Positions 1 through 8,769 of a stretch of DNA of 64,000 bases are shown here, piece after piece. How positions within the stretch are numbered: position 1 is the stretch's first letter; the number at the start of each line of letters is the position of its first letter. Made by a program: the position numbers and the translations under genes. Source of the DNA: Polynucleobacter sp. HIN5 (GTDB lineage Bacteria; Pseudomonadota; Gammaproteobacteria; Burkholderiales; Burkholderiaceae); assembly GCF_030297555.1 (NCBI RefSeq), contig NZ_AP028136.1, positions 930,001-994,000 on the forward strand. The letters are read 5' to 3'. The notes beneath the pieces were generated by a model. The model saw only the letters and a program-made list of their open reading frames with translations. It searched no databases and was not told the DNA's origin.

Positions 1-537
1 AAAACCTGGCTGGGGGCTAAGCTCCTTCACAGCGGCAGCCCACTTATGCGCCACGATTGGTGCGACCGCATGCCCGCGCTCTGCAATCTCAATGGCGGGC
101 TGCAGGATATCAGCCAAAGGCAAGGCTCCAAAGCGCTGATGAAGCGCCTCCCAGCCAGCAATGGCGCCCGGCACGGTCACACTATCCCACCCTCGCATGG
201 GGCGATTGGTCATGCCGTGTGTATCACGACCATACTTCTTGGCAAAGTAGTCAATACTCCAGTCGGCTGGTGAGACCCCTGAGGCATTTAAACCATGTAG
301 TTCATGCCCATCCCAAACGATGGCAAAACAATCACTACCTAAACCATTCGAAACTGGCTCAACGATCATTAAGGCCGCTGCGGCAGCAATAGCAGCGTCA
401 ATTGCGTTACCCCCCTGCTGCATCATCTTCAATCCTGCTTGAGCGGCATAGGGATGGGAGGTTGAGCAAATATTGCGGCCAAAAACGGGCATCCGTACAG
501 TGGGATATGGGTTGTGCCAATTAAACGGTGAGCTCAT
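1..537 (-). CDS. ggt: Gamma-glutamyltransferase family protein (partial, N-terminal part)
   Basis: The gene starts at 537 and runs off the left edge after 179 codons, so only the first third is visible. The translation has the N-terminal features of the gamma-glutamyltransferase large subunit: an early segment reading HPYAAQAGLKMMQQGGNAID, then AAAALMIVEPVSNGLGSD, and later TVPGAIAGWEALHQRFG. The family hydrolyses or transfers the gamma-glutamyl group of glutathione and is an autoprocessed Ntn-hydrolase; the catalytic Thr lies beyond the window. No signal peptide is seen, so a cytoplasmic relative acting on another gamma-glutamyl compound is possible. The ATG overlaps the msrQ stop as ATGA (534-537), so translation is probably coupled to the msrPQ operon. 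Confidence 0.85.
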   Translation of the reverse strand, partial: MSSPFNWHNPYPTVRMPVFGRNICSTSHPYAAQAGLKMMQQGGNAIDAAIAAAAALMIVEPVSNGLGSDCFAIVWDGHELHGLNASGVSPADWSIDYFAKKYGRDTHGMTNRPMRGWDSVTVPGAIAGWEALHQRFGALPLADILQPAIEIAERGHAVAPIVAHKWAAAVKELSPQPGF

Positions 538-1142
538 GATCGTGTCTTTATTCTTCGAAGTTGTTCGCGGATAACGGGAATCCGCACCACTAACAATACC
601 AAGATTATCCCAGCATAGATGTAAACGGTCTGAAAATCATTTTTACCTGCCTTATGCCAAAAGTAATGCAGCACTCCAAGGATGGCAATCAAATAAATAA
701 GGCGATGCAGGCTGCTCCAGCGGCGCCCCAGCCAGTGCATCGACGCTCGGTTCGAAGTGATTGCTAATAGACTCATACAAACAAAGGCAACAAACCCTAC
801 TGTAATGAATGGGCGTTCAATCACGTCTGCAAACATCTCTTGGAAATCAAGATTGTGATCCAGCCAATACCAAATCGTGAAGTGTAAGAATGCATAGAAG
901 AATGTAAATAGCCCGAGCATCCGTCGCATTTGGATCCACCCCGACCACGCGGTTAACCAATGCATTGGACTCATGGCCAAGGTGATGCACAAAAAGGTAA
1001 TGGTCCAGGTACCAGTTGAACGAGTAATGAACTCGACAGGATTAGCACCCAGCTGTCCAGCATAGGCAAGCACAAATAAACGGGCAAGCGGAATCAGCGC
1101 TACAACAAAGACCCAGCGCTTAATCTGCGCGATTGCAACCAT
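534..1142 (-). CDS. msrQ: Protein-methionine-sulfoxide reductase heme-binding subunit MsrQ
   Basis: A 202-residue multi-helix membrane protein of the YedZ/MsrQ family (ferric reductase-like transmembrane domain). It passes electrons from the quinone pool or flavins to the periplasmic molybdoenzyme MsrP. Histidines in helices suited to b-heme ligation are visible in FFYAFLHF, WSSLHRLIY and GVLHYFWHK. The length is usual for the family. It follows msrP by three bases, the classical msrPQ order, and shares ATGA with the downstream gamma-glutamyltransferase gene. Family assignment rests on the partner gene and on these helices. Confidence 0.93.
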   Translation of the reverse strand: MVAIAQIKRWVFVVALIPLARLFVLAYAGQLGANPVEFITRSTGTWTITFLCITLAMSPMHWLTAWSGWIQMRRMLGLFTFFYAFLHFTIWYWLDHNLDFQEMFADVIERPFITVGFVAFVCMSLLAITSNRASMHWLGRRWSSLHRLIYLIAILGVLHYFWHKAGKNDFQTVYIYAGIILVLLVVRIPVIREQLRRIKTRS

Positions 1143-1145
1143 GGT

Positions 1146-2114
1146 TTAGTAAAACTTACGCAAATCCATCCCTGCATAAAGCTTGGCAACATAATCGCCA
1201 TAGCCATTAAAGGGCTCGGTTTTAATCTTAGGCGCAAAGATCCCCCGACCATCAATGCGACGCTCGGTGGCTTGGCTCCAACGTGGATGACTCACAGCTG
1301 GATTAACGTTCGAATAAAAACCATACTCTCTTGGGGCTGATGCACTCCAACTGGTGAGCGGTTGTTTCTCGGTCAAGCGAATGGTGACCAATGATTTGGA
1401 ACTCTTAAAGCCATACTTCCAGGGCACAATCAGACGAATGGGCGCACCATTTTGTTTGGGCAATAACTCGCCATACATCCCAAATGTAAGAAGAGTTAAT
1501 GGGTTCATGGCCTCATCCATTCGTAGACCCTCACGATAGGGCCAATCGAGTACGGGTCGCTTTAATCCAGGCATTTGTTTTGGGTCAGCCAGGCTAATGA
1601 ACTCGACATACTTCGCTGATCCTAGAGGCTCTACTCGATTGAGAAGATGCGATAAGGCATAGCCATTCCATGGAATCACCATCGACCAACCTTCCACGCA
1701 GCGCAGTCGATAAACGCGCTCTTCCATGGGTGCCAACTTCAGTAGTGCATCAATATCGAGTGTGACCGGTTTTTTTACCATCCCCTCGATTGATACGGTC
1801 CAGGGTCTGGTTTGCAGACGATCGGCAAACTTAGCAGGATCATCCTTATCCATTCCAAACTCATAGAAATTATTGTAGGTAGTTGCATCCTCATACGAGG
1901 TTTGGGTCTCGCGGGTGGAGTACTGTTCATTAAGCTTTGCTGGAAGCTTCTCGCGCGGTGCTGTCGTTTTAGCAAAGGCATCGCGCTCAAGCCAGGATCC
2001 CATGCCCATTGCTGCGCTTCCCAGGGCAATGGTTTTTAGCCATTGACGACGGTTCTCAACAATCGCGCGTGGAGTGATTTGACTGGGATGAATTCTTGGG
2101 TCCTTAAATATCAT
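1146..2114 (-). CDS. msrP: Protein-methionine-sulfoxide reductase catalytic subunit MsrP (molybdopterin)
   Basis: A 322-residue protein of the sulfite oxidase-like molybdopterin fold. A twin-arginine signal (RRQWLK, residues 22-27, then a small hydrophobic stretch) predicts export of the folded, cofactor-loaded protein. The molybdenum ligand should be Cys139 in [14 protein letters not shown]. MsrP repairs methionine sulfoxide in periplasmic proteins using electrons from MsrQ. Its ATG overlaps the stop of the upstream transporter gene (2111-2114). It is one of two molybdoenzymes in the window, the other being SoxC. Confidence 0.95.
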   Translation of the reverse strand: MIFKDPRIHPSQITPRAIVENRRQWLKTIALGSAAMGMGSWLERDAFAKTTAPREKLPAKLNEQYSTRETQTSYEDATTYNNFYEFGMDKDDPAKFADRLQTRPWTVSIEGMVKKPVTLDIDALLKLAPMEERVYRLRCVEGWSMVIPWNGYALSHLLNRVEPLGSAKYVEFISLADPKQMPGLKRPVLDWPYREGLRMDEAMNPLTLLTFGMYGELLPKQNGAPIRLIVPWKYGFKSSKSLVTIRLTEKQPLTSWSASAPREYGFYSNVNPAVSHPRWSQATERRIDGRGIFAPKIKTEPFNGYGDYVAKLYAGMDLRKFY

Positions 2115-2818
2115 CGATCTACCTTTAACTGAAATGGTGTGAAATTCGTATTGATGTCGTAATAATCTTCATTCTCTTTGCGCTTTAAGTATCCCACCAC
2201 CGCATAGGTTAATGGGGTTGCCAAAATCTCCCACGAGGTTTTGAGAATGTATTGAGCAATCGCTATCTGAATAATCTCATGCGTAGGCCAAATGGCATAA
2301 AAGGCCAAGAAATAGAATAATGAAGAATCCACTAACTCACCGACTGCGGTTGAGCCAATCGTGCGGGTCCATAAATACTTCCCTTGGGTCCAGATCTTCA
2401 TCTTGGCGAGTACATAACTATTGGTAAAGCTGCCGCACCAAAATGCCAGCATGGAGGCTAATGCAATCCGCCAAGAATTACCAAAGACAGTCTCTAGACC
2501 GTGTTGATAATTCGCCATATACGATCCTGGCGCCACCGGTAGCGCAATCACGATCAAGGCCATGATGGCAGCAAAACCGAGGGCAGTAAATCCAGCCCAT
2601 ACTGCACGGCGATCATAGGCATAGCCGTAGACCTCAGTCAGAATGTCGCTAAAGAAGTAGGAGATGGGGAAAAATAGGATCCCGGCGCCAAAGATGACAT
2701 AACCAAAATAAGGCAGCTCAACTGTGGCGGCCTTACCAGCCCCAATGAAATTTGAGCAAAGTAGTACGGCGACAAATGCCCCCAGAATAAGGTCGTAATA
2801 GCGATACTGGCGACGCAT
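2111..2818 (-). CDS. yhhQ: Queuosine precursor transporter (YhhQ/VUT family)
   Basis: A 235-residue integral membrane protein with about six hydrophobic segments. Family-typical stretches include [17 protein letters not shown] and the C-terminal [14 protein letters not shown]. YhhQ-family proteins import preQ0 or preQ1 for queuosine tRNA modification. It is the first gene of a tightly coupled minus-strand run (ATGA overlap with msrP). I see no preQ1 riboswitch in the short upstream gap to the divergent acyl-CoA dehydrogenase gene. Substrate is inferred from the family only. Confidence 0.88.
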   Translation of the reverse strand: MRRQYRYYDLILGAFVAVLLCSNFIGAGKAATVELPYFGYVIFGAGILFFPISYFFSDILTEVYGYAYDRRAVWAGFTALGFAAIMALIVIALPVAPGSYMANYQHGLETVFGNSWRIALASMLAFWCGSFTNSYVLAKMKIWTQGKYLWTRTIGSTAVGELVDSSLFYFLAFYAIWPTHEIIQIAIAQYILKTSWEILATPLTYAVVGYLKRKENEDYYDINTNFTPFQLKVDR

Positions 2819-2914
2819 GGGGTATGAGGGCCTTATAGGGACAGTGCGGCGGTTAAAAAAGTAAATATTTCATAGAATAGCGGTATTGGCATGAATTCAC
2901 AGAATAGGTAGAAA

Positions 2915-4093
2915 ATGAGTAAGCCGCAGTTTCATTGGGAAGACCCCCTCCTCTTGCAAGACCAATTGACCACCGAGGAGCGCATGATTGCTGATGCGGC
3001 CCGTGAGTATGCCCAGGGAAAGCTGGCCCCACGAGTACATGAGGCCTTTCGTTCCGAAACAACCGATCCCGCCATCTTTCGGGAAATGGGCGAATTGGGC
3101 CTTCTTGGAATTACCATCCCAGAAGAATACGGCGGCGCCAACCTCAATTACGTATCCTATGGCCTCATTGCTCGTGAAATTGAACGGGTTGACTCTGGCT
3201 ACCGCTCCATGATGAGTGTGCAGTCCTCACTAGTCATGGTCCCCATTTATGAATTCGGTAGCGAGGCTCAAAAGCAAAAGTATCTCCCCAAATTAGCCAC
3301 TGGTGAATGGATCGGATGTTTTGGTCTCACAGAACCCAATTACGGTTCCGATGCCGGCGGCATGATCACGCGTGCCAAGAAAGTTCCTGGTGGATTCTCG
3401 CTCACAGGCTCGAAGATGTGGATCTCCAACTCCCCCATCGCCGATGTGTTTGTAGTCTGGGCCAAGAACGATGAGGATCAGATTCGGGGCTTTATCCTTG
3501 AAAAAGGGATGAAGGGCTTGAGTGCTCCGAAGATTACAGGCAAGCAGGGTTTGCGTGCCTCAATCACGGGAGAGATCGTGATGGATGAAGTGTTCGTACC
3601 AGCCGAAAATGAGTTCCCAGAAATTACGGGTCTGAAGGGCCCCTTCACTTGCCTGAACTCAGCACGTTATGGGATCTCGTGGGGCGTACTCGGTGCTGCG
3701 GAATTTTGTTGGCACGCAGCACGCCAATACACCTTGGATCGTAAACAGTTTGGCAGACCATTAGCAGCCAATCAGCTCGTCCAGAAGAAATTAGCTGATA
3801 TGCAAACCGAGATTACCTTAGCACTGCAAGGCGTTCTCCGATTGGGTCGCATGAAGGATGAAGGAACCGCCGCCCCTGAGATTACCTCCATCATGAAGCG
3901 CAACTCCTGTGGCAAATCACTTGATATTGCACGCATGGCGCGCGATATGTTGGGGGGCAATGGCATCTCGGACGAGTATGGCGTAATCCGTCATATGCTT
4001 AATCTGGAGGTCGTTAATACCTACGAAGGCACCCACGATATTCACGCCCTCATTTTGGGTCGAGCCCAAACCGGTATCCAGGCGTTTAGCTAG
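2915..4093 (+). CDS. gcdH: Glutaryl-CoA dehydrogenase
   Basis: A 392-residue flavoprotein of the acyl-CoA dehydrogenase family that oxidises and decarboxylates glutaryl-CoA to crotonyl-CoA in lysine and tryptophan catabolism. The FAD/substrate motif [15 protein letters not shown] and the C-terminal catalytic base in [16 protein letters not shown] (Glu371) match glutaryl-CoA dehydrogenases rather than short-chain relatives. The ATG at 2915 is preceded by a weak AGGT. It stands alone on the plus strand, and its stop is one base from the stop of the convergent mnmH. No CoA-transferase gene is adjacent, although one often is. Confidence 0.93.
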   Translation: MSKPQFHWEDPLLLQDQLTTEERMIADAAREYAQGKLAPRVHEAFRSETTDPAIFREMGELGLLGITIPEEYGGANLNYVSYGLIAREIERVDSGYRSMMSVQSSLVMVPIYEFGSEAQKQKYLPKLATGEWIGCFGLTEPNYGSDAGGMITRAKKVPGGFSLTGSKMWISNSPIADVFVVWAKNDEDQIRGFILEKGMKGLSAPKITGKQGLRASITGEIVMDEVFVPAENEFPEITGLKGPFTCLNSARYGISWGVLGAAEFCWHAARQYTLDRKQFGRPLAANQLVQKKLADMQTEITLALQGVLRLGRMKDEGTAAPEITSIMKRNSCGKSLDIARMARDMLGGNGISDEYGVIRHMLNLEVVNTYEGTHDIHALILGRAQTGIQAFS

Positions 4094-4094
4094 A

Positions 4095-5141
4095 TTACAG
4101 AAGTTGCTGCGCTAATTCGAGATAGCTCGTCTGCTGCGCACTTTTGACCGTTAAAGTACGGGCCTTTTGATATTGGCTGAAGTTGCGAGCAATCGAGTCC
4201 TGATACGCTGGGTCGTAGTGCTTGATCAGTAACTCCTCAACCAAAACTGGGTGGAGCCCCTCAGCGGCCAGTTGCTGCCATTTGGTAATTTGTTCCTTAC
4301 CATAGCGTTGCGTCAAGAGGCCGAGCAAATGCCGCAGTCCATCATGATCCGTTAAGAGATGGGCGTATTCTTCCATCAGAACATCGACCCGTACCAAGCG
4401 ATCGGCCTTTATTTCAAGGCAATCCCCCTGCCGAATTTGATCCATCATAGCATCTGGAATATGTAGGCAACCTACCTTCTTACTCTCTGACTCCACATAA
4501 ATCGTTTGATTAAACTTGAATTGCCGCAGCGCATTCCACAAACGACTCTCAAACATTTTTTGACTGGGTTGTGCCTGATTGGGCAAGCCTCCAAGTACTG
4601 AACCGCGATGGGCTGCGAGGCCCTCGAGATCCAGAACTTGAGCATGACCACTTAAGGCTTGCAACAAGCGAGTCTTACCGCTACCCGTCATGCCACAAAT
4701 GACAGTGAACTTTGCGAGCGGTGCCCATCGCTCCAGATCAGCAATCACTTGGCGCCGATACCCTTGATAGCCACCTTGCAACTGCTGGGCCTTCCAGCCG
4801 ATGCGTTGCAAAATATGGGCAAAGGCACCGCTGCGCTCACCGCCTCGCCAGCAATAAACCAAGGGTCGCCATTCCCGCGGCTGATGAATAAAATGTTCTT
4901 GCAAATGACTGGCGATATTTTTAGCAACTAGAGCCGCACCTAATTTCTTCGCTGCAAAAGGAGATTCTTGCTTGTAGAGGGTGCCAACAGTAGCACGTTC
5001 CTCATTATTTAATACCGGGCAATTGATCGCACCTGGAATATGATCAAGTGCGTACTCAGCAGGAGAGCGCGCATCGATGATGCAATCAAATTGATCTAAA
5101 TCCTGACCCAATACCTCGGGCGAGAGTAATGCTGAACTCAA
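4095..5141 (-). CDS. mnmH: tRNA 2-selenouridine synthase MnmH
   Basis: A 348-residue two-domain protein. The N-terminal rhodanese domain carries the family signature CWRGGERSG with active Cys97. The C-terminal domain has a P-loop, GMTGSGKT, at residues 150-157. MnmH replaces sulfur with selenium in 2-thiouridine at the tRNA wobble position through a geranylated intermediate, using selenophosphate. The start is a TTG at 5139-5141 that overlaps the TGA of the upstream thioesterase gene (TTGA), so translation is probably coupled. The selenophosphate synthetase gene selD is not in this window. Confidence 0.92.
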   Translation of the reverse strand: MSSALLSPEVLGQDLDQFDCIIDARSPAEYALDHIPGAINCPVLNNEERATVGTLYKQESPFAAKKLGAALVAKNIASHLQEHFIHQPREWRPLVYCWRGGERSGAFAHILQRIGWKAQQLQGGYQGYRRQVIADLERWAPLAKFTVICGMTGSGKTRLLQALSGHAQVLDLEGLAAHRGSVLGGLPNQAQPSQKMFESRLWNALRQFKFNQTIYVESESKKVGCLHIPDAMMDQIRQGDCLEIKADRLVRVDVLMEEYAHLLTDHDGLRHLLGLLTQRYGKEQITKWQQLAAEGLHPVLVEELLIKHYDPAYQDSIARNFSQYQKARTLTVKSAQQTSYLELAQQLL

Positions 5142-5563
5142 CGTAGTCCTAAATTTTGCTTAATGGGTTCTGGCCACGGTGCAGGACGATTGGTCTTGAG
5201 ATTGACCCACACCAAGGTTGCTCCACCAGCTGCACATAGCTCTTCTGGATTGCTAGCAAGCGACATGAGGTTATAGGTATCCACACTGGTGCGCCCTACC
5301 TTACCAATATAGGTTCGTACCACGATATCGGCTGGGTAGCTCACTTGGGCATAGAAGTTACAAAATGCGTTCGCAATTAAGGCGCCACCTTCATCATGAT
5401 GCGCACCGAATCCAAAGGACTCGATCCAATGAATACGGCCTTGTTCCATGTAGCGGAAGTAAAGCGTGTTGTTGACATGACCAAATGCATCCATATCACC
5501 CCAACGCAATGGGATGATCGTTTCATGAACAAATGTCTTATCAGCAGGAATGTCAATGCGCAT
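5138..5563 (-). CDS. Acyl-CoA thioesterase, hotdog fold (4-hydroxybenzoyl-CoA thioesterase/FadM type)
   Basis: A 141-residue single-domain hotdog protein. The signature LRWGDMDAFGHVNNTLYFRYMEQGR contains the Asp and the HVNN loop of the YbgC/FadM thioesterase group; it would hydrolyse an acyl-CoA to the free acid. I place the start at the ATG at 5563, because longer readings overlap the DUF2244 gene upstream and lack conserved sequence. The upstream RBS is weak. It is translationally coupled to mnmH, an association with no obvious functional logic. Confidence 0.87.
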   Translation of the reverse strand: MRIDIPADKTFVHETIIPLRWGDMDAFGHVNNTLYFRYMEQGRIHWIESFGFGAHHDEGGALIANAFCNFYAQVSYPADIVVRTYIGKVGRTSVDTYNLMSLASNPEELCAAGGATLVWVNLKTNRPAPWPEPIKQNLGLR

Positions 5564-5612
5564 GATTGAGAAGGTCTTAATAACAAAGCAAAGTGCTAGT
5601 TTACCCCCAGGC

Positions 5613-6050
5613 TTATGCTTCCATCCGTATTTGGGCGCGCAGATCCCGATAGAACTGAGGCCTTGCATCAAGGGGCACGAAGATACCGATTGGCATCTCC
5701 CGATCACTCTCCTCCACCCGAATTAAGCGCTTACCGCTCTCCTCTTGCGTGAGCGTTAGCCAACGGGTATTAAATACATGATGCTCGATCTTGCCACCAA
5801 TATTCTTCTCAATCTTCAAGGCCGTGCCATCGATGGCGATCGATTCATAATCGAGTGCATGACGTGCGTAGACGAGAAGCGCAATTCCTAGTACGGTTAA
5901 TTCAATCACGGTGAAGATCAAAATCATCCAAACCCCATGAAGCAAGAAGTAGGTGGCGATAAACGATGAAAACAGAAACATCGATAAATAGAAATAACCA
6001 ACCTGGCGTGGCGTGAACGAACAATTTCGTTTCGTATGCCACGTACGCAT
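5613..6050 (-). CDS. DUF2244 domain membrane protein
   Basis: A 145-residue protein starting at the ATG at 6050 (MRTWHTKRNCSFTPRQ). Two adjacent hydrophobic helices (about residues 18-60) are followed by a soluble C-terminal domain ending GIFVPLDARPQFYRDLRAQI, the pattern of DUF2244. The function of this family is unknown; in other proteobacteria it often lies near cytochrome oxidase genes, which are absent here. It sits five bases downstream of the pterin dehydratase gene, probably in the same transcript. Confidence 0.75.
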   Translation of the reverse strand: MRTWHTKRNCSFTPRQVGYFYLSMFLFSSFIATYFLLHGVWMILIFTVIELTVLGIALLVYARHALDYESIAIDGTALKIEKNIGGKIEHHVFNTRWLTLTQEESGKRLIRVEESDREMPIGIFVPLDARPQFYRDLRAQIRMEA

Positions 6051-6055
6051 GGAGA

Positions 6056-6361
6056 TTATTTCGCTAAGAGAGTATTGGCGTATCGATCCATGGATCGCGC
6101 CAAATCCAGATCGCGTTTTGTGAGACCGCCTGCGACATGAGTCGAGAGCGTGACCTCTACCCGATTCCAAACATTAAACCACTCGGGATGATGATTCATT
6201 TGCTCTGCCATCAGTGCGCATTGGGTCATGAATGCAAAGGCTTCTTTGAAATCCTTAAACTGATATGAACGGGTGATGGCATCTCGATTGGTAACCATTG
6301 ACCATTGCGAGAGATCAGTGGCTATGGCCAAGCGCTCGTCTGAACTGAGAAGGCTTGCCAT
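6056..6361 (-). CDS. phhB: Pterin-4a-carbinolamine dehydratase
   Basis: A 101-residue protein with the family signature HHPEWFNVWNRVEVTLSTHVAGGLT, including the His-His pair and the downstream His of the active site. It dehydrates 4a-hydroxytetrahydrobiopterin, recycling the cofactor of aromatic amino acid hydroxylases. The ATG at 6361 is chosen because the reading upstream lacks family sequence and would overlap the DUF442 gene. No phenylalanine hydroxylase gene is in the window, so its partner is elsewhere or it serves molybdopterin or folate-type pterins. Confidence 0.92.
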   Translation of the reverse strand: MASLLSSDERLAIATDLSQWSMVTNRDAITRSYQFKDFKEAFAFMTQCALMAEQMNHHPEWFNVWNRVEVTLSTHVAGGLTKRDLDLARSMDRYANTLLAK

Positions 6362-6369
6362 CGTAATAC

Positions 6370-6714
6370 TTAGGAGTTTTGTAAGGCCAGTTGATACAAA
6401 AAGGTTGAGCGAGCTCCCGAGCGGCAAAAGGCTAAGATCGGTTGCGGCATTGCTTTGAGGAGCATAGCCATCTCCACCACTTGCTCAGGAGTAATTGCGC
6501 CACTCACAACCGGTAAGTAAGCATATTCCAGACCGTGCTCTTTAGCCATCGCAGCGATGGAGGCATTACTCGGTTGCTCTGGGCCCTCCTCGCCATCAGG
6601 ACGATTATTAATAATGCTCTTATAGCCCTGCTTTGCAATTTGAGCAACATCGCTAGGTTCAATTTGACCAGCGGTTCCAAAATTAGAGTTATGGCATGAA
6701 ATATGAACGCTCAT
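6370..6714 (-). CDS. TIGR01244/DUF442 family protein, phosphatase or sulfurtransferase-like
   Basis: A 114-residue single-domain protein with a C-x5-R active-site loop, AFCRSGARSTFLYQ (Cys97, Arg102), and the upstream NNRPDGEE motif of the beta-lactamase-hydrolase-like family. The fold is that of dual-specificity phosphatases; relatives fused to persulfide dioxygenase suggest persulfide or thiosulfate chemistry. It lies 29 bases downstream of three YeeE/YedE transporter genes, which supports a sulfur role. The exact reaction cannot be read from the sequence. Confidence 0.82.
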   Translation of the reverse strand: MSVHISCHNSNFGTAGQIEPSDVAQIAKQGYKSIINNRPDGEEGPEQPSNASIAAMAKEHGLEYAYLPVVSGAITPEQVVEMAMLLKAMPQPILAFCRSGARSTFLYQLALQNS

Positions 6715-6743
6715 ATGATCCTTACAAATATCTCATCAAGAAT

Positions 6744-7181
6744 TTAAACAGACTTTTTCTGGGTTCGCTCGAACAACCACATCCCCGCAACCATGGCAAT
6801 GACAAAAACTAAGGCTTTGGTTTCACCGGAACCAAGAGAGACCAGCGCGGGCCCCGGACAAAAACCAGCAAGTCCCCAACCCACACCAAACATTGCACTA
6901 CCAATAATTAAGGGGCGATCAATGTCGCGCCGCGTTGGGATATGCATGGCGCCACCCAAAAAACTCTGGGTGCGTTTCTTGGCTAAGTAGAAAGCAATGA
7001 GCCCTACAAGCACAGCACCGCCCATCACAAAAATGAGAGATGGATCCCAGTTACCAGCCAGATCAAGGAAGGCCAAGATTTTGGCAGGATTGGTCATGCC
7101 CGAAATCATTAAACCAAGACCAAACAAAACGCCGATGAGATACTCGCTACCGTTTGAGAAAAAGGATTGATTTTGATTCAT
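6744..7181 (-). CDS. YeeE/YedE family membrane protein, half-size (DUF6691 type)
   Basis: A 145-residue protein with about four hydrophobic helices. The family motifs are LFGLGLMISGMTNPAKILAFLDLAG near the N-terminus and GVGWGLAGFCPGPALVSLGSG in the second half, the latter with the conserved Cys of the YeeE/YedE (TsuA-like) sulfur-compound transporters. It is half the size of a TsuA protein and follows another half-size gene by four bases; such pairs are thought to form one transporter. Its place in a sox island suggests transport of a sulfur compound. Confidence 0.85.
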   Translation of the reverse strand: MNQNQSFFSNGSEYLIGVLFGLGLMISGMTNPAKILAFLDLAGNWDPSLIFVMGGAVLVGLIAFYLAKKRTQSFLGGAMHIPTRRDIDRPLIIGSAMFGVGWGLAGFCPGPALVSLGSGETKALVFVIAMVAGMWLFERTQKKSV

Positions 7182-7185
7182 TGAC

Positions 7186-7617
7186 TTAGATCCAATGCCG
7201 TACGAGGTATACCACTAAGAAACCACACCCCATAAAGGTGAGGGTCGCAAGCAAGGAGCGTGGCGATAAGCGCGATAAGCCACAAATACCATGACCGCTA
7301 GTGCAACCCGATCCATAGCGAGCACCGAAGCCTACCAATAAACCAGCGACGATGAGCGTGATGTAATCCGCATCAATGACTGCGGTCGTATTCATCTGCA
7401 ACACATACTTCCCCCACAAAGGGGCAGTTAATAAGCCCAACACAAAACTGGCGCGCCACAACCAATCGCTTTTCTTGGGGCCAATCAGGCCACCCAAAAT
7501 GCCACTGATTCCGAGAATGCGACCGTTGATCAAAACATACAGTGCGGCTGCGATTCCTAACAAAATGCCACCAGCTAGTGCGGGCCCTGGGGTAAAGGAT
7601 GTCCAATCAATTGTCAT
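7186..7617 (-). CDS. YeeE/YedE family membrane protein, half-size
   Basis: A 143-residue membrane protein, the partner half of the downstream gene. It has hydrophobic segments at both ends and the motif [26 protein letters not shown], in which GSGCTSGHG is the sulfur-relay cysteine loop of the YeeE/YedE family. The gene begins 16 bases after the stop of the full-length relative. Transport of thiosulfate or another reduced sulfur species is inferred from the family and its neighbours, not proved. Confidence 0.86.
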   Translation of the reverse strand: MTIDWTSFTPGPALAGGILLGIAAALYVLINGRILGISGILGGLIGPKKSDWLWRASFVLGLLTAPLWGKYVLQMNTTAVIDADYITLIVAGLLVGFGARYGSGCTSGHGICGLSRLSPRSLLATLTFMGCGFLVVYLVRHWI

Positions 7618-7633
7618 GGCATCATTTTAATAC

Positions 7634-8761
7634 TTAACAGGGTTTGGGACTCATGCGCCACTGCAAATATTGAAGCCCCAAATAGCCTCCCAAGAAAAAT
7701 CCGGGGAGTGCAATAAATGCATTGAGAGCCAGAGTTGAAATCCCACTTAAGCCTTGGCCTACCGTGCAACCCATTGCGGTAACTCCACCAAATCCCATGA
7801 GTGCAGCACCCACGAGATGATTGGCCGTATCCTCCACACCCCGAAATGCCTCCCAACGAAAACGCTTACTAATAAGAGCGCTGATCGCCGAACCAGCAAT
7901 CATGCCCAAGACCGCCACAATCCCAATTGTGAGCACTTTGGATTTATCGCTCGTGAACATTAACCAATCGAGTGAATAGGCATACGGCGCCACAAATGAG
8001 AGACTTTCCATCCGACCTGAATCGGTAACCAAGAAGGCTTCTTGCAAAGTATTGGGGTCCTCTTCAAGGTGCGCAAAGTGCCCAGATACCCACCAAATGG
8101 CGGTGATTGCTAGGCCAACCCCCACTCCTGCTATGAGATTCTCAACATTCCAAAACGATTTCTTCAAAAGCGCATAAGCGATGAAGGCACCGCCAATCAC
8201 AAGCGATAAAATCCAACGTAGTTGTTCTTTGCCTATACCAACGCTGGCGGAAAGAACGCTTGGTAAATCTTGTGAAGTTTTGAGATTCAATGCCACTTGG
8301 TCGATCGAATTGGTTCTCAGGACTCCTAAAAATCCACGCATGGTCATATAGGCAACGAGTCCCAACACAATAAACACCACGATGGATTTGAGATTGCCGC
8401 TGCCGATCCGAACTAAGGTTTTGCTACCGCATCCCGATGCGAGCACCATGCCGATCCCAAACAGAACGCTACCAATGAAGGTAGAAAGATAGAGTACGCG
8501 GTTACCGGTATAAAGCGATTTGGTGACATCAATCCAGCCAAGATGGGACATGAAGGCAACCCCCAAGATTGCGATACCAATCGCTAAACACCATTGGCGC
8601 ATCCGTGACCAGTCCTCCATCAAAATGCCATCGGATATAGCGCCAAGTGTGCAAAAGTTCGTGCGTTGCATGATGGCACCCAACGCTGCGGTGATGGCAA
8701 AGGTAATCAGCAAAGCCTGACTACCCAGAGAGCGAATCTGCTCTGGTGATAAATCAGTCAT
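7634..8761 (-). CDS. YeeE/YedE family (TsuA-like) sulfur compound transporter
   Basis: A 375-residue integral membrane protein with two internal repeats. Cysteine loops typical of TsuA-like thiosulfate transporters are visible: QRTNFCTLGAISDG near residue 37, LASGCGSKTLVRIGSG near residue 110 and AMGCTVGQGLSGIS near residue 330. TsuA-type proteins pass thiosulfate through conserved cysteines. It starts eight bases after the stop of a secreted cytochrome c gene and precedes two half-size relatives, so three members of one family are clustered. Confidence 0.88.
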   Translation of the reverse strand: MTDLSPEQIRSLGSQALLITFAITAALGAIMQRTNFCTLGAISDGILMEDWSRMRQWCLAIGIAILGVAFMSHLGWIDVTKSLYTGNRVLYLSTFIGSVLFGIGMVLASGCGSKTLVRIGSGNLKSIVVFIVLGLVAYMTMRGFLGVLRTNSIDQVALNLKTSQDLPSVLSASVGIGKEQLRWILSLVIGGAFIAYALLKKSFWNVENLIAGVGVGLAITAIWWVSGHFAHLEEDPNTLQEAFLVTDSGRMESLSFVAPYAYSLDWLMFTSDKSKVLTIGIVAVLGMIAGSAISALISKRFRWEAFRGVEDTANHLVGAALMGFGGVTAMGCTVGQGLSGISTLALNAFIALPGFFLGGYLGLQYLQWRMSPKPC

Positions 8762-8769
8762 GATGATTC

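Noticed and set aside
57..392. 111-codon frame on the plus strand at the left edge
   Set aside because: It is antisense to the gamma-glutamyltransferase N-terminal region, which matches family motifs over its whole length.
6744..7617. Two half-size YeeE/YedE genes as a frameshifted single gene
   Set aside because: Each half has its own ATG and stop with a four-base gap, and paired half-size members are common in this family, so I treat them as two intact genes.
7614..7856. 80-codon frame overlapping the 3' end of the full-length YeeE/YedE gene
   Set aside because: It is an alternate frame of the transporter coding sequence; the transporter frame has all the family motifs.
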